NCBI GenBank assembly: GCA_034509425.1 | Contig: JAVTVJ010000458.1 | Span: 248,001-312,000 of the forward strand | Reading direction: 5' to 3' | DNA: 64,000 nt | Source: Eopsaltria australis | Taxonomy: Eukaryota; Chordata; Aves; Passeriformes; Petroicidae | In this document: positions 52,082 to 64,000 of the stretch, in pieces | How the letters are laid out: every line of letters starts with the position of its first letter | Position numbering within the stretch: the first letter of the stretch is position 1 | Notes under the pieces: model-generated | What the model saw: the letters and a program-made list of their open reading frames with translations, nothing else | Told to the model about the DNA's origin: nothing | Databases searched by the model: none | Program-made: the position numbers and the translations under genes

Positions 52082-53476
52082 AAATTTCAGGCTTGCAGAG
52101 AGCATTTAAAGGCCATGCTACCTGTGTTGTGTGGTTGTTACCTGAGGAGCTGAGTGTGTGACCCTACACACCAGCCAGTCAGTGTTTCACAGCAGCTTCC
52201 ATTATTCCTCGCTGTCCTTCCAAGACTGAAACTTCCCCGACAGGAGAACTTTGTTTTTACCATTACAGATTGGTTTTGCTTTTACTCTTTGGGATACAGC
52301 TCTCTGCTGGCATAACTAATGGCTTCATTAACACAATTGAGCCACACGTGCAACCTTGGGTTTGTCATTGCTTCTGTTATGCCCCCAAGCAAATTTCCTG
52401 CCAGGTTGTGTTCTCTGTTTACCCACAAGTGTCCATCTGCACTTTGTTTCTGTGGCTTTGGGTTTCATCTTGTGGCTGCATCTTTAAGGCATCTGATGTC
52501 TGGGGTTCCCTCCAGCAGCAGCATTCTTAAATCATTGACAGCCAGGGCTTCAGAAATAATGGTTTCTTAAAAGTGTATTTATTTGTGTGTGTCTCATGAT
52601 TTTTCAACTTATTAGTGACACCTAATTATGGTAGTGTTACTGCTGGTTTTCAAAAGAGTTTTCTTTGTATTGGCTTGATTTTCTTCAGGTTGCAGCACCC
52701 ATAAATAAACTGTTCCCACCTGCCACTCCATTCAGAAGCATTTTATATTTACTCTCCCTCATATGCTTTGATGCCCACGCAATTGCTGCTTGCTAAATCC
52801 TCATTGTGGTTTCCTGAGATTTTCCTCAGTCTTGGATATTTTGCTGATCCATTTGTTTCAAATCTGAGAATATCCTGAAATGAAAGAATGACCTTTCACT
52901 TTTGACACTGAGGAATTATTATAACTTATCATGCTGCAGATGTGTTATCCTAAAGGCACATTGCTATAAATAACGGGTGGTACAATTGATAAAATTTGAT
53001 TCTTTTTGTGCATATCACCTTGGACACAGAATACTGGACACAGCAGAATTTTCACCTCTTTTATAAAGTTTTTTTTCCCCCACTTTTTCCTTCAAATCGT
53101 TCAAATAGAATATAGACAATATTACAGCTTTGCAAGAAAATTAATATTTAAATATATAAACAGTCACTCTCCCTGGAATACACCCATTTAAAACTCCCTT
53201 AAATCAAAATCTCTTCAGTCACTATGTCAGTTGTAGTAAACTTGAGGGAAATGTCTTTATTTTGTTGCCACAAAAGAAACCGTTAATCAAAAAAATGCTG
53301 GCCACTTTAAACTTTTCACCTAAACAGGGCCTTTTTTAATGGATTCCTGCCCTTTCTTTTCATTTTCACCAAAACCCATTCTCCTGTAGGATTAAAAATC
53401 AAAAGACCAACTGCAAAGCAGATGTCTCAGGATTAGAATGCTAAGTTTTTTGCTTTAGTTCTTGTTGATGTAAAAG

Positions 53477-53493
53477 AAAAAAAAAAAAAAAAA
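53477..53493. repeat. Poly-A tract (17 A)
   Basis: Seventeen consecutive A, preceded by TAAAAG. No retroposon body was recognised next to it. Confidence 0.9.
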
Positions 53494-55646
53494 GACAGTA
53501 GATTATAATCAACATTGTTTATTTCACTGCTTGACTTCCTAAATACGAGCCACTGGATTAGGAGCTTGTCTGTGGATAATCAGAAAAGGCCAAGAATTGC
53601 CTGTTTTGAAAATCCTTTCCAACTGGGGGTAGGAATCTGTATCGAGCAAAGCTGATGGCAGCTCTTAATTCCTGATTAGTGCCAGAAGAAAAGCTGCAGA
53701 AATTAACTGACCAGACAGTAATCAGAAAGCAGGCAGAGGCAGAAACTTGGAATGGCTGCTGGATAAACTCTGATTATTAGCCTGACAGTGCAGGGCTTGC
53801 TGCAATACTCAGAGGAAACAAAGGAGGAACACAACTGGAAAACAGTTGAAGCAACTTGTATATAATGATAAGAATTTTTGTGCTGCTCATGTAATTAGAT
53901 ATAAGCTGCAATAGCACTGGAATTGTCAGTTTTCCCTTCTAGAGGCTTCACCTTAAGCAAACATTTAGCTGTGTCTCAAACTGACACCCAGGTGCTTCCC
54001 AGAGTGGTGCCTTGTGCCTGTTTGCACTGCACACCCACAGCAGAGTAAACCCAGAAGGGTCCTTAAAACCACAACTGAGGTTTCTTTCTGCCTTTCTTCC
54101 AGGCCTGACTCCTGTTCCTAAACTTCAGGGGATAACAAATTATTTAGATTATTTTTCCCTTTGCATTTTCTGTGTTTGGTTATTGTTCCATTGCCACACA
54201 GGTTCTCACCAGGCTGAATTTCCTAAATATCTGTGCTCTGGATAAGCCCTTAATGCTGGGTGCCCTGGTCTATCAACCATGTCTGGAAAAAATAATTCAT
54301 GACATCCTTAGAGGTGTTTCAAAACATGATTTTAATCCCTGAACTGGAAAAAAAACATTTGACAACATCTCTAAAGAATGCACAGCGTTTTGAGAAGAGT
54401 TTCCATTCACATCTGGTAAGTGCTGTGGGTGGCTGGGGTGGATTTGTTGCTCTGGTTGCTTTGTTGAGTCACATTCCACCTGCTCACAATATGTAGGAAT
54501 GAAGAGGTCCCAGCTAGGAAGCTTAGAGGTTTTGCAGGATTTAGTTTGCAATGTGTCACGGGGTTTGTGGTTGTCAGGACTCAGGATCATTCCGTGCTGT
54601 CAGTTAATCTGAAACAAGTCACCATGGCTCCTTCACTGTGTGGGGATCCTTTACCTGACTTAATGTGGAATGTTTATATTTTAATGTCCTCTGACACAGA
54701 AACCCAGTGGGTATCCTGAGCTGAGAGATGCAGTAAAAAAACTGAATTGTGACCCAAGTTCTTAAGAAACTTAGGTATCTTTAATTGTCCCAGGCAGTAG
54801 TTTGCCAGCTTATAGAATTTCAAATGTTTTGCTGACTTGTGCCTGCAGGTTTCCCATTATTTAATTTCTTGATCTAGTTTTGAGAAGATTCTATGTTATT
54901 CCCCCTTTTTTTGTGAGTCACAGTGACCCAGTGGCCTAGTGCTGGTCACACATTTATCTTCTTCTTATGATGTGAAGGGAATGGTCATCAATGTGACCTT
55001 TCTCTTTGGAATAATCTTGAGCACTAATAGAAAATAATGCAGAATGAGTTATGCACTCTGAAATTCTTCATTGTGAGTGTCGTGTCCTCCACAGAGGCTT
55101 TCACAGTGAGGCTGATTCTTTGTGCTGGCTCTGGGGGTATATTTAGCTCTCTGTTTCCTCTCCTTAAAAGTTGCATCATTTTCTTGGAACTGAATATAAC
55201 ACAGTGCAGATCTTCCCTGGAATGCTGATACAACTCACTCCTGGGTTTGGGAGTCTATCACTTTATAGTTATTTTATCTTCAATATATGTTAGTGGAAGT
55301 AGTTGGGCTTTTTTTGTGCATGACTTGCCAAGCTACATCACCCCTGCAGAGTGTGAATCCAACTTCATGGCATTTCTGGTGTCTGGGATTCCAAGAGCAA
55401 CAAGTAGAGACCGTAACACCAGTCCCTTTAAGTTGTGTCCTTTCTGTGCTTACTTACAACCATTTGAGTCTCATTTTCCCTCTCTTTCTGTGCCTTGTGA
55501 AAGTATTGCAGAAGTGCATGGCTTAGCAAAAGTGATTCAACAAGCCCAGGTATGGCAGAGAGCTGCTCAACAAATGTGTCTGTTGGAATAGGGAAGTGAC
55601 GGGGTTGCTACAAGTGAAATAATGCCTCTTGTTGCTGTAGCTGTTG

Positions 55647-55688
55647 GTGATTTGGGAAAGAATTCCAGTGATTTGGGGAAGAATTCCA
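55647..55688. repeat. 21-bp tandem duplication
   Basis: Two adjacent copies of a 21-bp unit (gtgatttggg..gaattcca) at 55647-55667 and 55668-55688 differ at one base. It is a recent local duplication. Confidence 0.9.
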
Positions 55689-58600
55689 GTGTTTGAAACA
55701 TTCCTAACCAATGCAGCTCAACAAGCCATACATAAATGAAATGCACAGACTCAGACGAGAGGGAAATGATATTTTGGAACATGTACCAATTGCAGGAGAG
55801 AGTGTTTTTGTGTGATGTGTAATTAAAAATGCATATTCTGTCCAAAACTCCAAATGTGAAGGAAACAGTCAAATAAAAGCACCGAAAATTCTCAGATCTC
55901 TATTTTCATTTCACTGCTGGGACAGAGATGAAAAAACCTTCCAGGAGCCAAAAGCCAATAGGAATTTGTGTGTCATCCCAAATGAACATGTGATGCTGAA
56001 CATCAAAAGCACTCAGGGCTGATAGCACTGAAGTGTGTGTGGAAATAAATACATGGTACATGGAGGGGAGAAATATCAAGCGACAGATTTGAGTCTTAAT
56101 AAGGCTGGGAGTAAAGACAAAACAGGAGAGTGAAACATTGTGTGGAATGTAATGAGGTGAATCAACAGGAGAGGAGAGGGAGATGTGAGAAGTCGTGGCA
56201 CTGTTGAGTTGGAAGAGATGTGGAGGTGCAGCAGCAATGGGCAGATTAGTGGTGCAGCTGCAGGCAGAACAAGAATTAGTTACAGGGAATTATGTGAACT
56301 CTGCTCATTGGGAATTAATTTGAGCTAATGAGCATTTCACTTTTCACAAAGAGTTGGTGCCAGTTTGAAAAACAAGGGGGAAAGAAATAGTTAAAATCTA
56401 AGAAGCTGCCAGAAACACAGACTCTGTGGAACCTGAGACTTATGTATTACTCCATAAAACAATTTAGATTCTGTGTCTGCCTTTGCAAAAGCCTTCCCTA
56501 AATAGTGGGAATCTTGTCAGCATTTGTCTCTCTCTCTGGAAAATAGCCAAATGACAAGAGATCCAAAGCAGGTGGTCTCCTCAGATGTTTGTGATGCGTA
56601 GTTGGAAACTTCTAAGAGTGAAAGGATGAAGATCTTTCAGCACCAGAGCTGTGAATTATGCTAATATAGTCATGGTTTTATGAATGTTAACAAGTAACTA
56701 AACTTCAGCAAATTAATTAATGAAGAAATACATTTAAGAAACAGAGAGCCCCTTTTGATAAAATTGTGGCATTTTGTAAGGCTGGAGCTGGAAACAACAC
56801 AGGGGATGATCAGAGCACTTCTGAGGTGTTTTAGCTGCTCTCTTGTTAAGAACTTGGTCATTCTTTGTGGCTTTAATAGGAGGGAGACTGATGGTTTCCA
56901 TTAAATGGTCCATCCATCTGCAAGCCAAGAGATAACAGGATCACAGAAATAACTTTAATATCTATCAAACTCTATGGGGTTTGCTTTTTTTTTTCCCCAT
57001 GTTCCTTTGAATGGGGAGAAGTATATTTCTGTGGTGGAATTTTTCTCATTAGTATGAGAGGATTTTCTTATTGTTAATGAGTAAATTAAATAAAGAATTG
57101 GTGAGATTTGATCACTTGCAGCCTAATTTTCCTGTGCAATTAGGGCCATGGCTGTGTCCAGGGTAGAGCATAATTTGTCCACTGGATCAGTGCATAAGTA
57201 CAGATATTAATGTGGTCATGGAGGGATTTGTTTAATGTGCAAAGTGAATTTGTTATAAGCTTGATGTGAAATCATTTAAGATTGATTAATGCAGTTCTGT
57301 TTGAGAAGTTTGAGAAGCAAACAGGCTGCTTATGGAATTTTTTGTTATTTTGATTTGCATTGTTTTCCAAAGGCCTCTAGAAGGAAAATGGAAAAATAAA
57401 ACATTTATTGTGTAGGAAAACACATTCTTGTTCTTAATATGGACTTTGGACAGAATTACTCTGTAAGAGAACACAAATACTTGTATTTGAAGTGTCTTGA
57501 GCAGCTGTTTATGGTAATGTTTTGAGGAGAAAAAACTCCATTTCCTGTCCTACCTGGAGGTTTTGGGTGCAAATGTAGTGGTTTATTTCTTCTGATGGCT
57601 CATCTCACCAAACTGTTTTCTCATGCAAATATGACCTTTCTCTCATTTCATTGAATTAAATAAAATTATGGTCTTGTCAGGCATTGCAAATACTTCAGGA
57701 AAGGAGGAAAGATTATCTGAGGAGGATCTGACCTGTGGACTCCTCTGCTGTTTGGTCCTTGCCTATTCCAAGAAAACAAATATTATTTTTCTTCTTGCTA
57801 ACTTCTCATCTCTTCACTTTGATGCTGGTGCCCCTCTAATATCCAAAAGTAGATTGTAAAAGTTTCTTTAGCCATTCTGGAGCTTGCAGGCAATCTGCAG
57901 TGTCCTGTGTTTCTGAGTAAAACAGAAGACCAGACTGGGTTCCTAAATTTTTTGGTTAAAATTCAATAAGTTTTAGAAAAAGACTGAAAGACACTCTGGG
58001 ATTGATGTACTGCAGACTCCTAATAAAAGAATGGCAACTGTGCTGCTTTTCCCCATCAGCACTCTTCTCCTTTCCCTTAATTTCATTCACTCCCTGATCC
58101 CAAAGGCCAAATTTACCATCCTGGCCACATATTTTCTTTTTAGCATGGCCACTTTTGATAGTACACAAAACAAATGCAAATAAAGACAAAGCTGGCAACC
58201 CCAGCAGACAGGAGCAGAAATAACAAAAAGGGAGGAGGCAGAGGTTCTTCATGTTTTACACAGTAAAAGATACTTTACATGATGTTTTATTCTTCAATTT
58301 CCTTAGAAGACAAATAGAAAAGGTCATTAATAATAACATTTATGCTACTGAGTGTTATTTTTAAAGGAAAAGGTATTAAATAAGTTCTTGTAGTTGCAAT
58401 GTCTGTAGTTTTATTTCCCCTTTTTTTAGATGCAAACTTAGATTTTTAACTATGCAATGCTGTAGGATATGATGAAGCAGTAGACTAGATATGACTTCTG
58501 TTTTATTTTGTGCCATCATTTTGGATTAAATTATTATGATTTTTTTAAGCTCCTTACTTGTAAAATAAAGATCAAATCTGTTTGCTTTATCCATCACTTT

Positions 58601-61236
58601 TTAAAAATTTTTTTTATTCCAAAGCCAGACAAATCAAAAAAGTTCAAGTCCCTCAAAACAACTTAATAGAAGTCTATTCATGGATTGAAAACTAAGAATA
58701 GACTTTGTAATTTTTAAAAAATAAGAATTGCAAAGCTTAAATATTGGATTATTTGATAGATTGTAGAGGACTTGGAAGTTGAGGGGGTGTTCTGATTTTG
58801 CTGAATACATTTGATCTCAGAAATTTGGCTTTGCACTGGAGCCCTCTCATTTTTGCACAATTCCAGACATGGCTGTGGACACAGATTTCTGCTTTTCCCC
58901 TTGTTCTGCAGCAGGATGGAGCTCAGAGTCCCCAGGGTGCAGAATTTGCCCCACGGGGCTGCACTGGGGCTGCTTTGTGCTTTGCAGGATGCAAATTTAG
59001 CAATTTCCCTGGTGAGGAGCAGTGGGGAGAGGGAGATCTGCCTGTGATGGGCACTGCTCTCTCTGCTTCAGTCCCTCTGGTGAGCAGCTCTTCACGTTGA
59101 TGCACACTTTGGAAAGGTTCAAAAAGTACCTCTAATAATCTGTTACATCCTTTATCTTCATTTAGTATTGATGTCCTACTAATCTGATTTATTGTGTGAG
59201 GGCACAAAGCTCTGGCTGATGTTTTCTGTTTGAAAGTCCCTTTGTTTCTTTTATTTTCCTGGTGTTAGAAGTAGACAGCTCAGATAATTCCCACCATTCT
59301 GGAGGAGTTTGTGTAATGCTGAATTGCTGGTGCATTTTTGGTGCAGCTGGAAGCTGACACTGATTTGGGTGCTGGTTCCTGCAGTGGCTGTGGCTGCCCA
59401 GCTCGTGCCTAAAGCACTGGGGCATTTCCTTGGCAGATTAACACGTGGGGGTTTTATATTTTTGAATGCCAAATGTGGTGTTCATTCAGTTTTAAACCCA
59501 TCCCTATCCTTTGTCTAGAAACAAGTCCAGAAAGGACCTTAAATCACATCTCTGGCTGTGTTTTTTTCTGTAGAGAGCCATCCATAGGAAAGAAATATTT
59601 CTGTGGAAATACCTTCAGAGCACTGATTTGAGGATAAGAATTTAGAAATTGTAAAAGAATTCAGTTAAGAAATGAGTGTGGCGAAACTGTCAGCAAAAAC
59701 TACACTTGTCTTTTGCCAAGCCTTTGTATGACTCATTGTATTACAGGTATTGAGATTGTTTGAATGAAAGAATGAAATGAAAACCTCTGCTGCTCTTCCC
59801 AGGGCACAAACACTCCCTGTCACTGCTCTGAATTATGGCTGCAGTGTGCACTGGGTGCATCCCTGCTCTGCTGCTGCAATTATCATTTCCAAGTTACACT
59901 CCCCCAAAGAAAATTAATCGTTGGCAGGTTGGTTGAGGAGAGAAAAACCCTGGGCAGATGGCAAAGGAAACTAATATATGATGTTTTATTTTACAAATTG
60001 TGATTAATTTCAATTTCATTTTATAATCCTTGAAGAGTAAATCTTTTAAAGTCCCACAAGGTAATATGAAGGAAGAGCTTTATGACTTGGTGGAAATTAG
60101 ACTATAATTTTCAGACTTTCAGTCTGGTTTGAGGTCTTGAGGATGCAGCTGAAAGCCAGAATTGGTTCATAGTCTTGAAAAAGTCATTCATTTCTGTCAG
60201 GAGTGATAATTCTGTCAAACTGTTGGTAGTTCTCAGGTTCTTTCCTCTGGTTCTTTGATCTTTCACAAGTACAAAAATCCATCACAGCAGGAGGCTGAAG
60301 ATGCTGCAGAAACTGGGGGTTCAGCACAGTGGAAGCTCTGCCCAGACTGGGTCATTTGAATTTTCACATCATTTTCCCAACAAAGGGCAACTCCAACAGC
60401 AACACAGCCTTCAACAATTACATTTGGTTTTGGTCTGCAAACTGGGCAGTGAAAGGCTCTTTTTCTGTCCTTTAAAAGTGAGGGACTGTGTGGATTCCTG
60501 GGTGTACCAGGTATGATGGACAATTTGGATGTAAAAAGATTTGTTCAAAATTTTCCCCTTGTGAATGAAAAACAAAGACAGGGTTGGTAGGGTGTGATAA
60601 CAGAGGAAATTTCATGTGAAATCTGCTTTTGAGCCATACAATAACATGTACATGATGAAAATAATGCATGCAAAGCCTTTGCTAGAAAAAGAATCAAAAG
60701 AACTGAGCTCTAAGTTAAATTAAGTCACTTTTTTTTTCTGTGACAATCTGACAGGAAGCTGCTTTACCATTTTTTTAAAATTACTTTTTATTAGTGGATA
60801 TTGGTGGCTGCAGTAACTGCTGGGGTTTTTTTTAATAATTATTATTTTTAATTCTTTTTATAATTTGACTACTGCTCCAAATTCTCAGGATAGCTTATTC
60901 TTAGCTTTTCTTACTTCATTTTTTACCTTGCATGAAAATCCCACTACTTAATCAAAAGAAAATTACATTTCCTTGGATCACAAAACTCAAGAACTTTGAT
61001 AAATGGTTTCTTTCATTGCACTTTCCTGTAAGTCTTGTTTTTCCTTTTGTGTAGAACATTTATACAACTCCTGTGAATAGCTCACTTGGATTATTACTTG
61101 CTAGGAAAGCTTTTACTTTAACCTTGAAGATTTCATTTAATTTCTGAACTATGGGGAGATATCTCTGCTCATCTGCCATCCTTTTTGAATGAAACCTGAA
61201 AGTAAGCACACGTTTGCAGAGAAATCTTATTTTGTT

Positions 61237-61250
61237 GGGGGGGGGGGGGG
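61237..61250 (+). repeat. Poly-G tract (14 G)
   Basis: Fourteen consecutive G. Such a run can form a G-quadruplex, is unstable in length, and is a common site of sequencing error. Confidence 0.9.
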
Positions 61251-62822
61251 AAGTGAGTTTTCATCAGGTTCGAAGTAAAAGTTTAATTAATTTATGACCT
61301 GCATTTGGAAATCTTAAAAAGCTCCACAACTTCACCAGTTTGTAAGAGTCCTTTGCTGTGGTAATTATTACTGAGGAAGGTTTTCCTTGGAAGAGTTGTT
61401 CATACACTTAGAGCAGGCAGACAAGTGAAACTTCACAAGAGATAAATTGTATATCCATTACACAAATAGATTGAAGTGTTAGTGTGCAAAATCCTAAAAT
61501 ATCCCTCTCAACCTTTTTCAACCCAACTTTTAAATGTTTGTTTTGTTTTTTTTCCTTATTTGTGTTACACAGAAGCACAGGGAAGGTCATTAAAGGATGT
61601 CAGAGGGAGTCAGAGAATAAATGAATTTTATATTAAATACTATTAGTGATCCAAGAGACCAGCCTTGAGGAGAAAGAATCCACAAAGAAACTGCCATTAT
61701 TTTAGATCAGTCTTTCAGCTTTTTCAGCATCTGCCCCATCCCCTGGATGAATGAAAGGAGCTTTGTCACCTGTGACAGCTGAGGGAGTGGGAGCTCTGCT
61801 CACTCCCAGGGAAGGGACCCCCTGACCCTGTCAGGAAAATGTGAACCAGGTGCCACTCACAATTTATCAAAGGAGTCTTCTTTCCATCAGAGCCCTGCTC
61901 TGGGGTAGTCCCTGTTCTTGTACTATTCAAAGGTGTTTCCTTGCTGAGAGTCTCTCTGTAGTTTGCATTTTTCCCCTGAAGCAGCAATGGAAATATTGAG
62001 GATTGTTCTTTAATTCTGCCATGCACCTACTACAGCAATCAATAGGAATCATAGGACTTCAGCTACACCCAGGCATGAAAGAGTAACTTATCAGGGTTTG
62101 TGGGTGTTGAATAAAAGGACAAAATTGTCATTTATATAAAAAAAAAAAAATATTTAAATTGTGTATCAGTAGTTACGGGGTCTCTGTAATGTAAAAAATT
62201 CTGTGTCTTTCTTAAAAGACATTTTATGAAGAATCCTGGTGAAGTATATTAAATAGAGGTCATTTAAATGAAATGGGGAATGCTGAAAAAACTGTCACGA
62301 GGGTACTTAGTTTTATTAGGAAATGCCTTCAAAGTTAACTTTACCATGTTAATCACTTAAATCACTTAAATAATTATCAGCCTTATTCACTGGGGCTAAG
62401 CATTTAGCAGGGTTTAACAGCAATTAAGTGCAGTGCAAAGTTAGCAGAGCTTTTAAATAATATTTATTGAGAGAATCACATAGAATATTCACATGAGCTC
62501 TGGAAACAGAGTTTAAAATATCTTTGAGAGAGCGGCATGAGGGCACACGTGCAGTCTGAATCCCAGGGAGTCAGGCTGGGTTACCCCCATTTTGACAAGG
62601 CAAACAGCACAAATTGCAGCAGTGTGTTGTTTGTTGGGTTTTGGGAAGCTTACCTATCTGCAAATTCTTATTTTTGGTAGTTTTATTGTGTAAAAGTTAA
62701 CATCAGTCCAGGCATTAATCAAGATACAAACACAGAAGCCCAGTACAAACCAGTTTGTCCCATTGCCTGCAGGGAGCTGGTGTGGTTTGGTGCTGGCAGG
62801 CAGTGTCTGCATTAATGGACAG

Positions 62823-62859
62823 AGTGATGTAATACAGTGATGTAATACAGTGATGTAAT
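62823..62859. repeat. 13-bp tandem repeat, about three copies
   Basis: The unit AGTGATGTAATAC starts at 62823, 62836 and 62849, the last copy being partial. Each copy contains TGATGTAAT, which resembles the C/EBP-ATF composite element (TGATGxAAx). Confidence 0.9.
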
Positions 62860-64000
62860 TTGTCCCTGAGAATGCAGGATGAGGGCTGGCACTCCAGGGA
62901 AATAAAATTTTTCAGGAGTGTTGGGAGTTTTCAGTTTCCTTAAATCACTGTTGTCACTTTTAACATAACCTGAATTATGAATGCATGTGATCACACCACT
63001 GTGAGATTTGCTTTTTCTGAGAGTGCCGCTCTGGAGGAGACTCATTTCAGCAGCTAGGGCTGGATTATTGGTGTTAAAAATTATTAACTGCAAATTTAAT
63101 TGATTATTTGGTTTAGGTATTATCCTTTTAAAATCTGATAGGCACCATTATGGGAGTGAGTAATACTCAGAAAGTGTCCTGAGAGAACTCTGAAGATGAA
63201 ATAGCTTTGGTATTTTGTGGTTTCGTGTGTCTTTCTGTGCCTCTCTTTTGTGAGCCTGCATGGGAGTGTGTTTCTGTGTGGGAATAATTCTGTCTGAGCT
63301 GTGATTTGTTCTGAATTTTGAGGAAGATGGAAAAACAGTAAATGGCTGATAAGTTCATGTTTTGGGTTCTTCCTGCTGAAACAGAATACATATTCCACTG
63401 CTTTGTCTTAACACCTGAAGTTAAATCCATTGTACAAATCACTTGTTACTAATTTTTTTTCTAATATACCCGCTCTTGAGTTATGTAGGAAATATTCAAG
63501 GCTCAAACCCAAATTTTGTGGTAAATGGATGAATGCTGAGTATCAAAGATCAGCACAATAATCTGTAGCACAGGGGTTAACTCTTTCCCAAGAGCTGGTA
63601 TCAATATTTTAGAGGGCTTTTGACTCATTATAAACTTGGAATCCAAATGAGGATGCTTCAGTTTGAAGATGCCACCCCCTCCTCTGATCATTTTATTCCC
63701 CACTGGAGAAGAATGTTTCTAGAGACCCAAATGCCAAATGTCTCTCACTACAGCCCTGCAGAACTGTTGTCTCTCCCACTCTATGATCTAAGCCCTGAAT
63801 TGCTTACTTTGTTTGTTGGTCCATTTTATCTCCTAATTAGCTTGTGTCTGGAACTCCATTTGGCAATAACAATCCAATCTGCTTTGCCATTTGGTTCTTC
63901 ATTCATTCACTTCCAATAGTTTGTGTTACTGAGGGGAGGAAAGAAAAAAGGAAAAGTTAAACAACAAAGGGGTTTTTTCCCACAGGTTGCCCACCACATG

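Larger units (their letters stand above)
52082..64000. other. Intron to the window end, no gene seen
   Basis: About 12 kb of AT-rich intronic sequence. Simple repeats at 53477-53493, 55647-55688, 61237-61250 and 62823-62859 are listed separately; a 13-A run lies near 62138-62150. A GC-richer patch lies at about 58830-59090. No further protocadherin exon was recognised before the window ends. Confidence 0.6.

Overview
The window is AT-rich vertebrate nuclear DNA, most probably from a bird. Several short fragments resemble the 3' end of CR1 LINEs, the dominant avian retroposon, with its typical 'AAGGTCCCTTCCAACCCAAACCATTCT' type ending. I saw no mammalian Alu or L1 sequence. There is no sign of operons, closely packed genes, CRISPR arrays or other prokaryotic organisation.

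Only one protein-coding segment is convincing: a 2,487-bp exon at 20868-23354 on the + strand. It encodes 829 residues of a delta-1 (non-clustered) protocadherin: the end of EC2, all of EC3-EC7, the membrane segment, and the CM1 and CM2 cytoplasmic motifs. It resembles PCDH11X most closely, although some stretches (the beginning, and the run just before the 3' splice junction) look more like PCDH9. It is bounded by a good splice acceptor (AG at 20866-20867) and a good donor (GTAATG from 23355). The signal peptide, EC1 and most of EC2, about 180 residues in human PCDH11X, are not visible in the 20.8 kb upstream. The CM3 / RRVTF-containing tail is not visible in the 40.6 kb downstream.

Layout: 1-20867 is the upstream intron or flank, with CR1 pieces at 1-113, 4478-4594, 11536-11600 and 19595-19688 and a probable old endogenous-retrovirus LTR fragment near 1801-2041. 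20868-23354 is the exon. 23355-64000 reads as one very long intron with simple repeats, one weak CR1 fragment, several perfect inverted repeats, and a 46-bp segment at 28895-28940 with well-formed splice sites that could be a cassette exon. The protein would be a membrane adhesion molecule mediating calcium-dependent homophilic contacts, mainly in the nervous system.

I found no new multi-gene system. The most interesting points are the intron inside the EC2 coding region, the candidate cassette exon, and the GC-rich patch confined to the 5' end of the exon.
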